Shown one piece after another: positions 21,950 to 30,114 of a DNA stretch of 64,000 bases. Position 1 is the first letter of the stretch; every line of letters begins with the position of its first letter. Below the pieces are notes generated by a model. That model did not search any database, was not told the DNA's origin, and saw nothing but the letters and a program-made list of their open reading frames with translations. This stretch comes from Sphingomonas daechungensis (lineage in GTDB: Bacteria > Pseudomonadota > Alphaproteobacteria > Sphingomonadales > Sphingomonadaceae): positions 2,491,001 to 2,555,000 of the forward strand of contig NZ_CP060780.1 in the NCBI RefSeq assembly GCF_014489495.1, read 5' to 3'. The translations under genes were made by a program, and so were the position numbers.

Positions 21950-23556
21950 TTACGCGGCGCGCGAGGAGTTTTGCGCGGAACGCTCGGCAGACTGCGATTT
22001 GCGGCTGATCAGCTGGGCCGCCTGGTCGGCCTCCATCGGCTTGCCGAAGTACCAGCCCTGACCGCTCGAACAGCCGATGGCGAGGACCGCGGCATGCGCC
22101 GCCTCGCTCTCGATCCCTTCGACCAGGATCGGCACCTCAAGCGCGTCGGCCAGTGTCGCGACGGCGCGCACGATTGCGGCGCTTTGACCGCTCTCGTGGA
22201 TGTTGGTGATGAACGACCGGTCGATCTTGATGATGTCGAACGGCAGCTGGCGCAGATGCGACAGCGACGAGAAACCGGTGCCGAAATCGTCGAGCGCCAG
22301 GCGGATGCCCTGGTTCTTCAGGCTGGCGATGATGTTTCGCGCGAGGTCGATGTCACCAAACAGAGAGCTCTCGGTGATTTCGACCACCAGGCGGTCGGCA
22401 GGGAACGCCGTCTCGGTCAGGATGCGGACGATCCGCTCGGCCAGCCAGCCGTCGGAGAACTGCGTCGGCGAGATGTTGACGGAAATCTTGATCGACGGGT
22501 CCCAGTCGCGAGTAGCGACCAGAGCGGCGCGGATCACCTGTTCCGACAGGCGATCCATCACGCCGATTTCCTCGGCGATCGGAATGAAGCGGTCGGGCGG
22601 GATGATCCCGGCCAATGGGTGGCGCCAGCGGGCCAGCACCTCGAAACCGGTGATCTCGCCCGTGCACAGGTCCACCTGCGGCTCAAAGAAGGGCAGGAAC
22701 TGCTCGTGCTCCAGGCCGAAGCGGATGCCCTGCTCGATCTCGCCATGCTGGAGCAATGCGCGTTCCATCGCCGCATCGAACCAGATCGGGCGGACGGTGC
22801 GGCCGGTCTTGGCGTGATCGAGCGCAATGTCGGCCCGCCGCAGGAGGTCGGGCACGCGAACTTCGCCAGCCGGCGCGACAGCCATTCCCGCAAAGGCCCC
22901 GACCTGGATCATCTTGCCGTCGATTTCGAACGGCCGCGTCGCCAGCTTGAGCAAGGTCTCGATCTGCTTCTCCGCGCCAGGATGCTCATCATGCTCCAGC
23001 GTTCGCGCAATCGCGAACTCGTCCCCGCCCATTCTGCCGACGACGGCACCCTCGCCGGCATGCTCGAGGATGGTCACGGCAATGCCGCGAAGCATGGCAT
23101 CGCCGGTGTCGAACCCGTGGCGGTCGTAAACGGCGCGGAAGCGATGGAGCTGTACCGACGAAATCAGCAGGGCCGCGCCATCGGCGTCCGCCCTTTGGCG
23201 AAGGTCCTCGACACTGTCGGCAAAGCCCTTGCGGTTCAGGAGCCCAGTGACGGGATCCGTCGTTGCGGCGATTGCGGCGCGACGCTCGCCTTCGATCCGG
23301 CGCTCAGTTTCATGCTGAAGGTCGACGTAGCGGCGCCATCCAAACAGGATCAGCGCCACGTTCAGAGTCATGGCGATGGCCGCGACCTGCGCTCCGGGGC
23401 CGATGACGGCCTGCGCGTCGGCCAGCCGGCGGAAGAAGTCGGTCCCGTTCCCGATAAGCAGGATGACGGCCGCGATGACCGTCCCCAGCACGACCCAATC
23501 GTGCCGCGAACTCTCGAGCGGAGAACCGCGCTGGAATTTAAACAGCCCTTGACCAC
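21950..23556 (-). CDS. Membrane-anchored GGDEF-EAL c-di-GMP protein 1 (probable 5' frameshift)
   Basis: About 535 residues if repaired. Two N-terminal spans end in ILFGWRRYVDLQ, then a GGDEF domain with intact RMGGDEFAI, then an EAL domain with the signature as EVL (GFEVLARW), VNISPTQF, VEITESSL, LDDFGTGFSSL and KIDRSFI. The pair makes and/or degrades cyclic di-GMP; EAL catalytic residues look retained. Translation from GTG 23491 would cut off the first part of span one. Adding one G at 23546-23548 gives MVKGLFKFQRGSPLESSRHDW from GTG 23556. Confidence 0.88.
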
Positions 23557-23663
23557 GACCGTTTCAATACCGGCACAAGATTAATAATTTGCGCGAAGAT
23601 CCGGAGTGAAACCGGTTCAGCAGCGCGATGCTCGGCATGCCGAGGCAAGCCTGTGCCCGATAT

Positions 23664-23750
23664 TGGTGCGGACGGTGGGAATCGAACCCACACTCCCGTT
23701 ACGGGAAGAGGATTTTAAGTCCCCAGCGTCTACCGTTCCGCCACGTCCGC
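23664..23750 (-). tRNA. tRNA-Leu (anticodon TAA)
   Basis: A complete class II-like cloverleaf with 7-bp acceptor stem GCGGACG/CGTCCGC, T-loop GGTTCGATTCC, a variable arm CTTCCCGTAACGGGAG and anticodon loop CTTAAAA (anticodon TAA). The 3' ACCA is encoded (23664-23667). It lies between the GGDEF-EAL gene and ihfB on the same strand. Confidence 0.95.
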
Positions 23751-23784
23751 TTGTGCCAGCCGCAGCGACGGTAGTGCGCCCCGG

Positions 23785-24081
23785 CTATTCGGCAGTCACC
23801 TCGCCTAAGTTCAGCCGCTCGCGCATTTCCTTGCCCGGCTTGAAATAGGGCACGCGCTTGGCGTTGACCGACACCGGATCGCCGGTGCGCGGATTGCGGC
23901 CGACGCGCGCGTCGCGCTGGCGTGTCGAGAACGCACCGAAGCCGCGCAGCTCGACCCGGCCGCCCGTGGCCAATTGCTCTGTAATGGAATCGAAAAGCGC
24001 CCCGACCACGCTTTCCACCTCACGCTGGGTAAGGTCGGGAAAATCCCCGCACAATTTCTGCACCAATTCCGAACGGATCAT
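23785..24081 (-). CDS. ihfB: Integration host factor subunit beta
   Basis: 98 residues from ATG 24081. It is a DNA-bending nucleoid protein that works as a dimer with IhfA. The HU/IHF signature is clear: [34 protein letters not shown], then [26 protein letters not shown], including the Pro that intercalates in the minor groove. It sits about 105 bp downstream of rpsA, the usual order. Confidence 0.95.
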   Translation of the reverse strand: MIRSELVQKLCGDFPDLTQREVESVVGALFDSITEQLATGGRVELRGFGAFSTRQRDARVGRNPRTGDPVSVNAKRVPYFKPGKEMRERLNLGEVTAE

Positions 24082-24148
24082 CTCATCCCCGCAGACACAC
24101 TCATGATTGACGCCTCTCCCCAAGAAGCGCTGTCAAGCTGTCAGAAAG

Positions 24149-24176
24149 GCTACGGCGGCGCAAGTGCCGCCGTAGC
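24149..24176 (-). terminator. Intrinsic terminator downstream of rpsA
   Basis: A perfect 11-bp stem GCTACGGCGGC / GCCGCCGTAGC with a 6-nt loop begins 11 bp after the rpsA stop. Read on the minus strand it is followed by CTTTCTG, a short U-rich tract. Confidence 0.75.
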
Positions 24177-24186
24177 TTACACCTGC

Positions 24187-25920
24187 CTACTTTTTCTTCG
24201 TGGCCTTCTTCTCGGTTTCGGCCTGCTTTTCCTTCAGCGCCGCACCGAGGATGTCGCCGAGCGAAGCGCCCGAATCCGACGATCCGTACTGCGCCACGGC
24301 CTGCTTCTCTTCGGCGATCTGAAGCGCCTTGATCGAGAAGTTCGGCTTCTTCGACCGGTCGAGGCCGGTGATCATCGCGTCGAACTTCTGGCCGACCTGG
24401 AAGCGCTCCGGACGCTGCTCGTCGCGGTCGCGACCAAGGTCGGTGCGCTTGAGGAAGCCCGAAGCGCCGCCATCGGCGATCTGAACTTCCAGGCCGCCGT
24501 CCTTCACCTCGAGGACCTCGACGGTGACGATCTCGCCCTTCTTGCCGCCGGCAGCGCCTGCCGAGCCGGCCGAAACGCCGCCACGCTCAAGCTGCTTGAT
24601 GCCAAGGCTGATGCGCTCCTTCTCGACGTCGACGTCGAGCACCTGCGCCTGGACGGTCTCGCCCTTGCGATGCAGGTTGAGCGCGTCCTCGCCCGACACG
24701 CCCCAGGCGATGTCCGACATGTGGACCATGCCGTCGACGTCGCCTTCGAGGCCGACGAACAGGCCGAACTCGGTCGAGTTCTTGACTTCGCCCTCGACGG
24801 TCGAACCGACCGGGTGAGCTTCGGCGAAGGCTTCCCACGGATTGGCTTGGGCCTGCTTGAGGCCGAGCGAAATCCGGCGCTTCTCCTGGTCGACCTCGAG
24901 CACCTTCACTTCCACTTCCTGCGAAGTGGAGACGATCTTGCCCGGGTGGACGTTCTTCTTCGTCCAGCTCATCTCGGAAACGTGGACGAGGCCCTCGATG
25001 CCGGCTTCGAGCTCAACGAAAGCACCATATTCGGTGATGTTCGTCACACGGCCCTGGAACACGCCGCCGACCGGATACTTGGCCGCTGCGCCTTCCCACG
25101 GATCGGTCTCGAGCTGCTTCATGCCGAGGCTGATGCGCTGCGTTTCCTTGTTGATGCGGATGATCTGCACCTTCACGGTGTCGCCGATGTTCAGCACCTC
25201 GCTCGGGTGGTTGACCCGCTTGTAGCTGATGTCGGTGACGTGCAGCAGGCCGTCGATGCCGCCGAGATCCACGAACGCACCGTAATCGGTGATGTTCTTG
25301 ACCACGCCGTCGATGACCTGGCCCTCGGCCAGCGACTGGATGAGGCCGCTGCGCTGCTCGGCGCGGGTCTCTTCCAGGATGGCGCGGCGCGACACGACGA
25401 TATTGCCGCGGCGGCGGTCCATCTTCAGCACGACGAACGGCTGCGCGATTTCCATCAGCGGGCCGACGTCGCGGACCGGGCGGATGTCCACCTGCGAGCC
25501 CGGAAGGAAGGCCACGGCGCCGCCGAGGTCGACCGTGAAGCCGCCCTTCACGCGGCCGAAGATCACGCCTTCGACGCGGTTGCCGGCTTCGAATTCCTTT
25601 TCGAGCTTGTCCCACGCGGCTTCGCGGCGAGCGCGGTCGCGCGACAGCATCGCCTCGCCCTGCGAATTCTCGACGCGGTCGACGAACACTTCGACGGTAT
25701 CGCCGACGGAAATTTCTGCCTTGTGGCCCGGGGCTGCGAATTCGCGCAGCGGCACTCGGCCTTCGGATTTGAGGCCCACGTCGATCACCGCGAGATCATT
25801 CTCGATCGCGGTCACGGTGCCCTTGACGACCTTGCCCTCGAAAGCCTCGTTCTCACCGCCCAAGGACTTGTTGAGGAGATCCGCGAAATCGTCGCGGGTC
25901 GGAAATGCCGTGGTTGCCAT
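24187..25920 (-). CDS. rpsA: 30S ribosomal protein S1
   Basis: 577 residues with six S1/OB-fold repeats, recognisable by recurring blocks such as ITDYGAFVDLGGIDGLLHVTDISY, ITEYGAFVELEAGIEGLVHVSEMSW and STEFGLFVGLEGDVDGMVHMSDIAW. It unwinds and docks mRNA on the 30S subunit, and is essential. The Lys-rich tail (EKKATKKK) is typical of alphaproteobacteria. In relatives cmk lies just upstream, but here it is 6.5 kb away on the same strand, with unrelated genes between. Confidence 0.97.
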   Translation of the reverse strand: MATTAFPTRDDFADLLNKSLGGENEAFEGKVVKGTVTAIENDLAVIDVGLKSEGRVPLREFAAPGHKAEISVGDTVEVFVDRVENSQGEAMLSRDRARREAAWDKLEKEFEAGNRVEGVIFGRVKGGFTVDLGGAVAFLPGSQVDIRPVRDVGPLMEIAQPFVVLKMDRRRGNIVVSRRAILEETRAEQRSGLIQSLAEGQVIDGVVKNITDYGAFVDLGGIDGLLHVTDISYKRVNHPSEVLNIGDTVKVQIIRINKETQRISLGMKQLETDPWEGAAAKYPVGGVFQGRVTNITEYGAFVELEAGIEGLVHVSEMSWTKKNVHPGKIVSTSQEVEVKVLEVDQEKRRISLGLKQAQANPWEAFAEAHPVGSTVEGEVKNSTEFGLFVGLEGDVDGMVHMSDIAWGVSGEDALNLHRKGETVQAQVLDVDVEKERISLGIKQLERGGVSAGSAGAAGGKKGEIVTVEVLEVKDGGLEVQIADGGASGFLKRTDLGRDRDEQRPERFQVGQKFDAMITGLDRSKKPNFSIKALQIAEEKQAVAQYGSSDSGASLGDILGAALKEKQAETEKKATKKK

Positions 25921-26216
25921 AAACTCGTGTGTCTTTCAGTATTCGGCCTGCCGCGGAGCGCGCCACCATGGCGAGCCTTCACATGCGGACCTGGTTCAAT
26001 GCACTGCCGCCCGGGCTCATCCCGAGGTGGCGTCCTCAAGGTCGGTTTCGTCCGGGCAGCCCATCCAAGCAAAAAGCGAGTTCCGGTGCCGGATCAGCCG
26101 GTACACCGCACGCGCTCGCCAATTGAGACGGGCTGTCCAGAGGGGATCACCGCCCGCCGGACGGCTGCGCCCTTAGACTAGAGGGGCGTTAGGAGCAAGG
26201 TGCGTGGAAAAGCTAG

Positions 26217-26244
26217 TGGCAGCTTTCGACCCATTCCTGCCACG
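26217..26244. repeat. CTTTCGACCC-core repeat, copy 3 (palindromic)
   Basis: Arms GTGGCAG (26216-26222) and CTGCCAC (26237-26243) are perfectly complementary around the core CTTTCGACCCATTC. This is the most complete of the three related intergenic segments. Confidence 0.5.
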
Positions 26245-26264
26245 AACAAATTGCCCTTTGGAGC

Positions 26265-26289
26265 CATCACGGGAGTTAATCCCGTGATG
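26265..26289. repeat. Palindromic intergenic repeat, copy 2
   Basis: A perfect 10-bp inverted repeat CATCACGGGA-GTTAA-TCCCGTGATG. On the opposite strand the loop reads TTAAC against TTTAC in copy 1 at 18052, and both copies have CCGAC immediately outside the same arm. Shared arms TCACGGGA/TCCCGTGA mark them as one family. Confidence 0.65.
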
Positions 26290-26671
26290 TCGGACGCATC
26301 TCGCGGCTTAGGCCCTCCGGATCAAGTCCGAGGCGCGCGCCGGCCCGCCTGTATCGTCTCTTCGTGCTGCTCGGCGATTTGGCTGTCCTACAGCCCCCAT
26401 TCTGTGTCTTATCCTGCCAGATGAACCGCCAGCACGAACACAGCCGCACGATTGAGCTTGAAAACACCCTCGTCACTGCGAACATTGGGACCATTCGCAC
26501 CCCACGCCCGAACGCGCGGCAGGGTCAAAATGGTCAACTTCCCCTTCGGAAAACTCCAACAGCCGCCAATTTTCGCGGCCGTGTCCGGCCTTGCCAAAAA
26601 TGGGATTAACCGATTCCACGGCTTCGTGCGTTAGGACCTGCAGGGTCGCGCCGGTTGTTGAGGGAGCTGGT

Positions 26672-26991
26672 TTGAGAGTGTCGTGGGTCGTGGTGGCGAT
26701 TGCTGTTGGCGTCGCGGGGCTGGAGCCGCCGCGGGGAAGCTGCCGCCGTTGCGCGATCCGGTTTTCCTCAACATCGGTTTCGTCTGCCAGTGGCAGAACC
26801 GCTGCATGGACCAGCAGCAACGGGCGATGAAGCGCGCCTTGTCCTACACCAGGAAGGCCACTCCGCCGTCGTGGAAGGTGCACCTCTGCAACCGCCGGGC
26901 GGTGCAGCGACGGAGCGGACGGGTCGACTGGATCAGCTACAACAACTGCATCCGCAATCCGAACGTCCAGCGGTCGACCGCTGCGCGCTAG
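26672..26991 (+). CDS. Secreted small Cys-containing protein (frameshifted)
   Basis: About 106 residues after repair. A TTG start with GGGAG 6 nt upstream opens a signal peptide (RVSWVVVAIAVGVAG). After restoring one G at 26733-26736 the mature part reads KLPPLRDPVFLNIGF, then VCQWQNRCMDQQQRAMKRAL, WKVHLCNRRA and DWISYNNCIRNPN. Four Cys residues and many Arg/Asn suggest a disulfide-bonded periplasmic domain. I do not recognise a named family. Confidence 0.6.
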
Positions 26992-27096
26992 CCTTGCCGG
27001 CCGGCTCGTCAAAACGGTGGATAAGTCAGTCGGATAGCGGCGATCGAAAGACTTTGTTAACCAATTGGCACGGATTCTTGACGGGTCCGGAGCGGG

Positions 27097-27306
27097 ATGA
27101 CCTCCGATCCGGTCTGGAGACAATTCGTGCCTTACTACAGGCTTTATTTCCTCGATCGGCGGGGCCGCTTCGGTCGCGTCGAGGGCTTCGCTGCTGAAGA
27201 CGATCCGACGGCCATCCGCCAGTCCGAGAAGCATGGCGATGCGGTCAAGGAATTGTGGTGCGGCGGTCGCCGCGTGAAGCAATGGACGGAGGGCAAGGCC
27301 GCCTAG
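27097..27306 (+). CDS. Small basic protein, unknown function
   Basis: 69 residues with no signal or membrane span. The sequence (PYYRLYFLDRRGRFGRVEGF, AIRQSEKHGDAVKELWCGGRRVKQW) looks like a compact alpha/beta fold with aromatic and basic residues. Coding-type codon use. A partial sigma-54-like -24 element (TTGGCACGG) lies about 30 bp upstream, but its -12 half is poor. Function not assigned. Confidence 0.55.
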   Translation: MTSDPVWRQFVPYYRLYFLDRRGRFGRVEGFAAEDDPTAIRQSEKHGDAVKELWCGGRRVKQWTEGKAA

Positions 27307-27327
27307 AGCGCGGCCTTCCGGCTTCCC

Positions 27328-28904
27328 CTACCAGCTGCCGCGGCCAGCCCGGCGGCGGGCCAGCGCGTCCTGTTCGCTTTCCAGCGGCGCCGGATCGATG
27401 CTCGCATCCCGCTCCTTCATTTCGAGGAAGGTGCGGACGGTATCGGCGGACAGCGGGCGGCCGAACAGATATCCCTGCCCTTCGGCGCACCCATATTTCC
27501 CAAGCTCGTTGCGGACCTGCTCGGACTCGATCCCTCGGCGGTGATCGGCACGTTCAGCGTGTGGCCAAGGCTGGTGATCGTGTTGACGATCGCCGCGGTC
27601 TGCTCGCTCTTCACGATGGTGCTGATGAAGCTCTTGTCGATCTTGATGCGATCGACGGGCAGATTGTTGACCTGCGCCAGGCTGGCATAGCCGGTGCCGA
27701 AATCGTCGAGCGAGATGCTGATGCCGACGTTCTTCAGGCTCTGGATGGTCGACAGCACCTGGTCGCGGTCCTCGAGCAGCGAGGCCTCGGTAATCTCCAC
27801 TTCCAGCCGGTGCGCCGGGAAGCCCGCTTCGGTGATCAGCTTCATGATGTGCTGTGCAAGCTGCGGATCGCGGAACTGCACTGGCGAGATGTTGACCGCC
27901 ATCTTCAGGTGGCCCGGCCATTCTCGCGCCTCGTTCAGCGCCTGCTCGATCACCTTCATGGTCAGCGGACCGATCAAGCCGGTCTTCTCCGCTGCTTCGA
28001 TGAAGGATTCCGCCTCCAGGAAACCGCGGGTCGGCGAACGCCAGCGCGCCAGGGTCTCGAACCCGACCAGCTCGCGAGAAGCGAGGTCGATCAATGGTTG
28101 GAAGAACGGAATGAACTCGCCGTTCTCGATGCCGCTGCGAATATCTTCTTCCAGCTTCACGCGGTCGGTCAGCTCGCGCTCCAGCTCGGGATCGAACCAG
28201 GCAAAGCAGTTCCGCCCGGCACGCTTGGCGGCGTAAAGCGCGAAGTCGGTTTCGCGGAGAACGTCTTCTTCCTTCTGCAGGCGGCGCACTTCGGCGAGCC
28301 CAATCGAGGCCGAGACGAACACCTGGACGTTGCCGAGGTCGACCGGCTTGGCCAGCTTGGAAAGGATCGTCTGGGCAACCATTTCCGCATCCCGGGTGCT
28401 GCCTCCTTCAAACATCACGGCGAATTCGTCGCCGCCGATGCGGGCGCAGCACGACCCTTCCGGACATTCACGTTCGAGCGTCTGAGCAACCAGCTTTAGC
28501 AGCTGGTCGCCGGCGACATGCCCGTGGAGATCGTTGACCCGCTTGAAATGGTCGAGATCGAGAAGGAGCAGGATGCCGGAGTTCTTGGACCCGAGCAGGT
28601 CGCCAAGCGCACGCATCAGCTCGCGGCGATTGGCGAGGCCGGTTGCGGGATCCGTGTTCGCGTTCCGCTCGGCCTGGCGCTCTGCACGATCATATTTGTC
28701 GAGCGCCTCGCGCAGGTCCTTTGAACGTCGCCATCCGAACAGGATGATTGCGATGTTGAGGAGGAACGCGACCGGCAACGCGTCGTCGTGAAGATCGACG
28801 CCGGCGATTGCTGTTGGCAGCAACTGGCTACCCAGCGCCACGAACAGGATGATCGCCGCCAGCGTGGCGCACGTCGTAATCAAATGGCTGCTAGCAATCC
28901 TCAC
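27328..28904 (-). CDS. Membrane-anchored GGDEF-EAL c-di-GMP protein 2 (frameshifted)
   Basis: About 525 residues after repair. GTG 28904 is chosen for its AAGGAG 8 nt upstream. Two N-terminal spans end in NIAIILFGWRRSKDL, clearly paralogous to the protein at 21950. The GGDEF domain keeps RIGGDEFAV; the EAL domain has ETL (GFETLARW), VNISPVQF, VEITEASL, LDDFGTGYASL and KIDKSFI. The run 27532-27534 is one base short; repair restores GIESEQVRNELGKYGCAEGQGYLFGRPL, the normal EAL end, and a stop at 27328. Confidence 0.87.
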
Positions 28905-29027
28905 AGCCGCGCTCCTTCGTGCCCGCACCGGTCAATCTCGTTTCTTTGATCCCACGGCGCACGAACTACCGAACATGTGTGAAAAATCTGCTACTTGGCC
29001 TCTAGGCAAATTCCTATTGCAAATAGG

Positions 29028-29042
29028 GAACGAATAGTGAAC
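29028..29042 (+). promoter_or_regulatory. LexA (SOS) box
   Basis: GAAC-GAATAGT-GAAC is an exact match to the alphaproteobacterial LexA operator, a direct repeat GTTC-N7-GTTC read on the other strand. It lies in the divergent gap between the GGDEF-EAL gene (start 28904, minus) and the 30-residue peptide (start 29086, plus), where LexA could block either promoter. Confidence 0.65.
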
Positions 29043-29085
29043 ATTTCCCGCGGAGTCGCATTTTCGCTCTCCCAAGGAGGCCCGA

Positions 29086-29178
29086 TTGCTGGTTCTCGAT
29101 CCTGCCGCCGTCATGGCGATTGCCGCATTGATCGGCAGCGTGTCGGCGCTGGTGTGGTCCGTTCGCCGAAAGCCCTGA
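29086..29178 (+). CDS. 30-residue single-span membrane peptide behind a LexA box (SidA-like architecture)
   Basis: TTG start with AAGGAGG at 6 nt, one of the best ribosome binding sites in the window. The peptide begins LVLDPAAVMAIAALIG, has one hydrophobic span (about residues 7-25) and ends WSVRRKP, so the basic tail should sit in the cytoplasm. The LexA box 43 bp upstream suggests induction by DNA damage. Caulobacter SidA, a 29-residue inner-membrane division inhibitor, has the same size, span and regulation; sequence homology is not claimed. Other options are a type I toxin-like peptide or a regulatory subunit of a membrane complex. Confidence 0.6.
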   Translation: MLVLDPAAVMAIAALIGSVSALVWSVRRKP

Positions 29179-29181
29179 CGG

Positions 29182-29751
29182 CTACTGCAGCGGCCGTCCG
29201 GCCATGATGTCGCTGATCTCCCGAAGCCGGACGATATAGGCCGAGGTCAGGCAGTTCGACGTCTCGCACTCTTCACGTTTGTCGTCGAAGATCTGTCGCG
29301 TGCCCGCGAGCGCGGCACGCTTGCGCTGGTCGGCAGCCGACCATGATTGCCGGTAAAGAAGCGTGAGCTGGCGATCGAGTGACGCAAGATTCACGTCACC
29401 GCAGATCAAGCGATCCGCCCTTGCCGCCGAGCCTGCACACCTGTCGCTCTGGGAGTTTGCTTGAGTACCCGCAGGCTTGACCTGAGCGGCAACTGGCTTG
29501 GCCGGGGTGACCGCCTCAACGGAAACAGGCGCGATCTTTTCGGGATGCGGCTTTGCGGCTTCCGTTCGGACTAAGGCCGCTGGAGCGGAAGGAGACGTCG
29601 CGGAAGCCGCAGGATTGGCGGCTGCCGGAGACTTCCGATCTGGGACCGGGATCGGCTTGCTTTGCTCTGCCTGTTTGAGGGGCGGTTCCGGCGACAGCCG
29701 CGGAAGCACAGCGTAGGTGACCATTCCCGCTGCAAGCAGCACGACAATCAC
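29182..29751 (-). CDS. Membrane-anchored protein with a C-terminal LprI/DUF1311-like domain
   Basis: 189 residues. An N-terminal span (IVVLLAAGMVTYAVL) is followed by a long Pro/Ala/Lys linker (about 20-100) and a Cys-containing helical domain (DRCAGSAARADRLICGD.NLASLDRQL.LLYRQSW) resembling lysozyme-inhibitor LprI-type domains. No ribosome binding site precedes the GTG start. The preceding J-domain frame is the same frame and stops only 27 bp upstream, so the two may be one protein (J domain, span, LprI domain) split by a stop. Confidence 0.7.
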   Translation of the reverse strand: MIVVLLAAGMVTYAVLPRLSPEPPLKQAEQSKPIPVPDRKSPAAANPAASATSPSAPAALVRTEAAKPHPEKIAPVSVEAVTPAKPVAAQVKPAGTQANSQSDRCAGSAARADRLICGDVNLASLDRQLTLLYRQSWSAADQRKRAALAGTRQIFDDKREECETSNCLTSAYIVRLREISDIMAGRPLQ

Positions 29752-29778
29752 GGCAGCGGAAGCGCCGATGCGCGTACT

Positions 29779-30041
29779 TCAACGCACTTCCGTCTTGGGA
29801 GGGTCGAAGGGTTCGAATGAGAGCGAGCTTTTGGAAGCCGACGTCCCATCATAGGCGGCGCGCTTGGCCGGATCGCCAAGGACGGCGTAGGCAACGTTGA
29901 TCGCCCGCGCTGCTCGGCCGCTTCCACGCTCGGATCCGCGTCCGGATGGAATCGCCGCATGAGGACGCGATAGGCGGATCGGATCGCCGGCTGATCGGCG
30001 CCGGGCTGGATGCCCAAGACTGCGTAATGATCCTGTTCCAC
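29779..30041 (-). CDS. J-domain (DnaJ-like) protein (frameshifted)
   Basis: About 88 residues after repair. It starts GTG (EQDHYAVLGIQPGADQPAIRSAY), carries the HPD tripeptide (RRFHPDADPS) that stimulates DnaK ATPase, and ends the domain with NVAYAVLGDPAKRAAYDG. One G is missing at about 29913. It ends PPKTEVR and a TGA, after which the same frame continues into the LprI-domain protein. Probably a DnaK recruiter for envelope substrates if fused to the membrane part. Confidence 0.75.
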
Positions 30042-30114
30042 GGGCGTTGTTCGACCGTCTAGCCCTATTCCCGTCCATCCTGACGGAGGCTTCGCCCGAT
30101 GTGCAACCCCGCAA

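Larger units (their letters stand above)
25921..26671. other. 750-bp gene-free stretch with repeats
   Basis: No convincing gene on either strand. The first part should hold the rpsA promoter and leader (minus strand). Two repeat elements are visible (26217-26244 and 26265-26289), plus an imperfect palindrome around CCTCCGGATCAAGTCCGAGG (about 26314-26333). Short open frames around 26410-26630 lack ribosome binding sites and recognisable content. Confidence 0.6.

Noticed and set aside
21971..23584. 537-codon open frame antisense to the GGDEF-EAL gene
   Set aside because: Shadow of the GGDEF-EAL coding strand.
23974..26181. 735-codon open frame antisense to rpsA and ihfB
   Set aside because: Complementary-strand shadow of high-GC S1 repeats; no ribosome binding site and no recognisable domain.
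26364..26634. Short open frames between the repeats and 26672
   Set aside because: Poor start signals, no recognisable product, and overlapping frames on both strands; left as non-coding.
27062..27082. Second sigma-54-like site (TTGGCACGG) before the 69-residue protein
   Set aside because: The -24 half is perfect, but the -12 position is TG rather than GC at the required spacing, so it is not supported.
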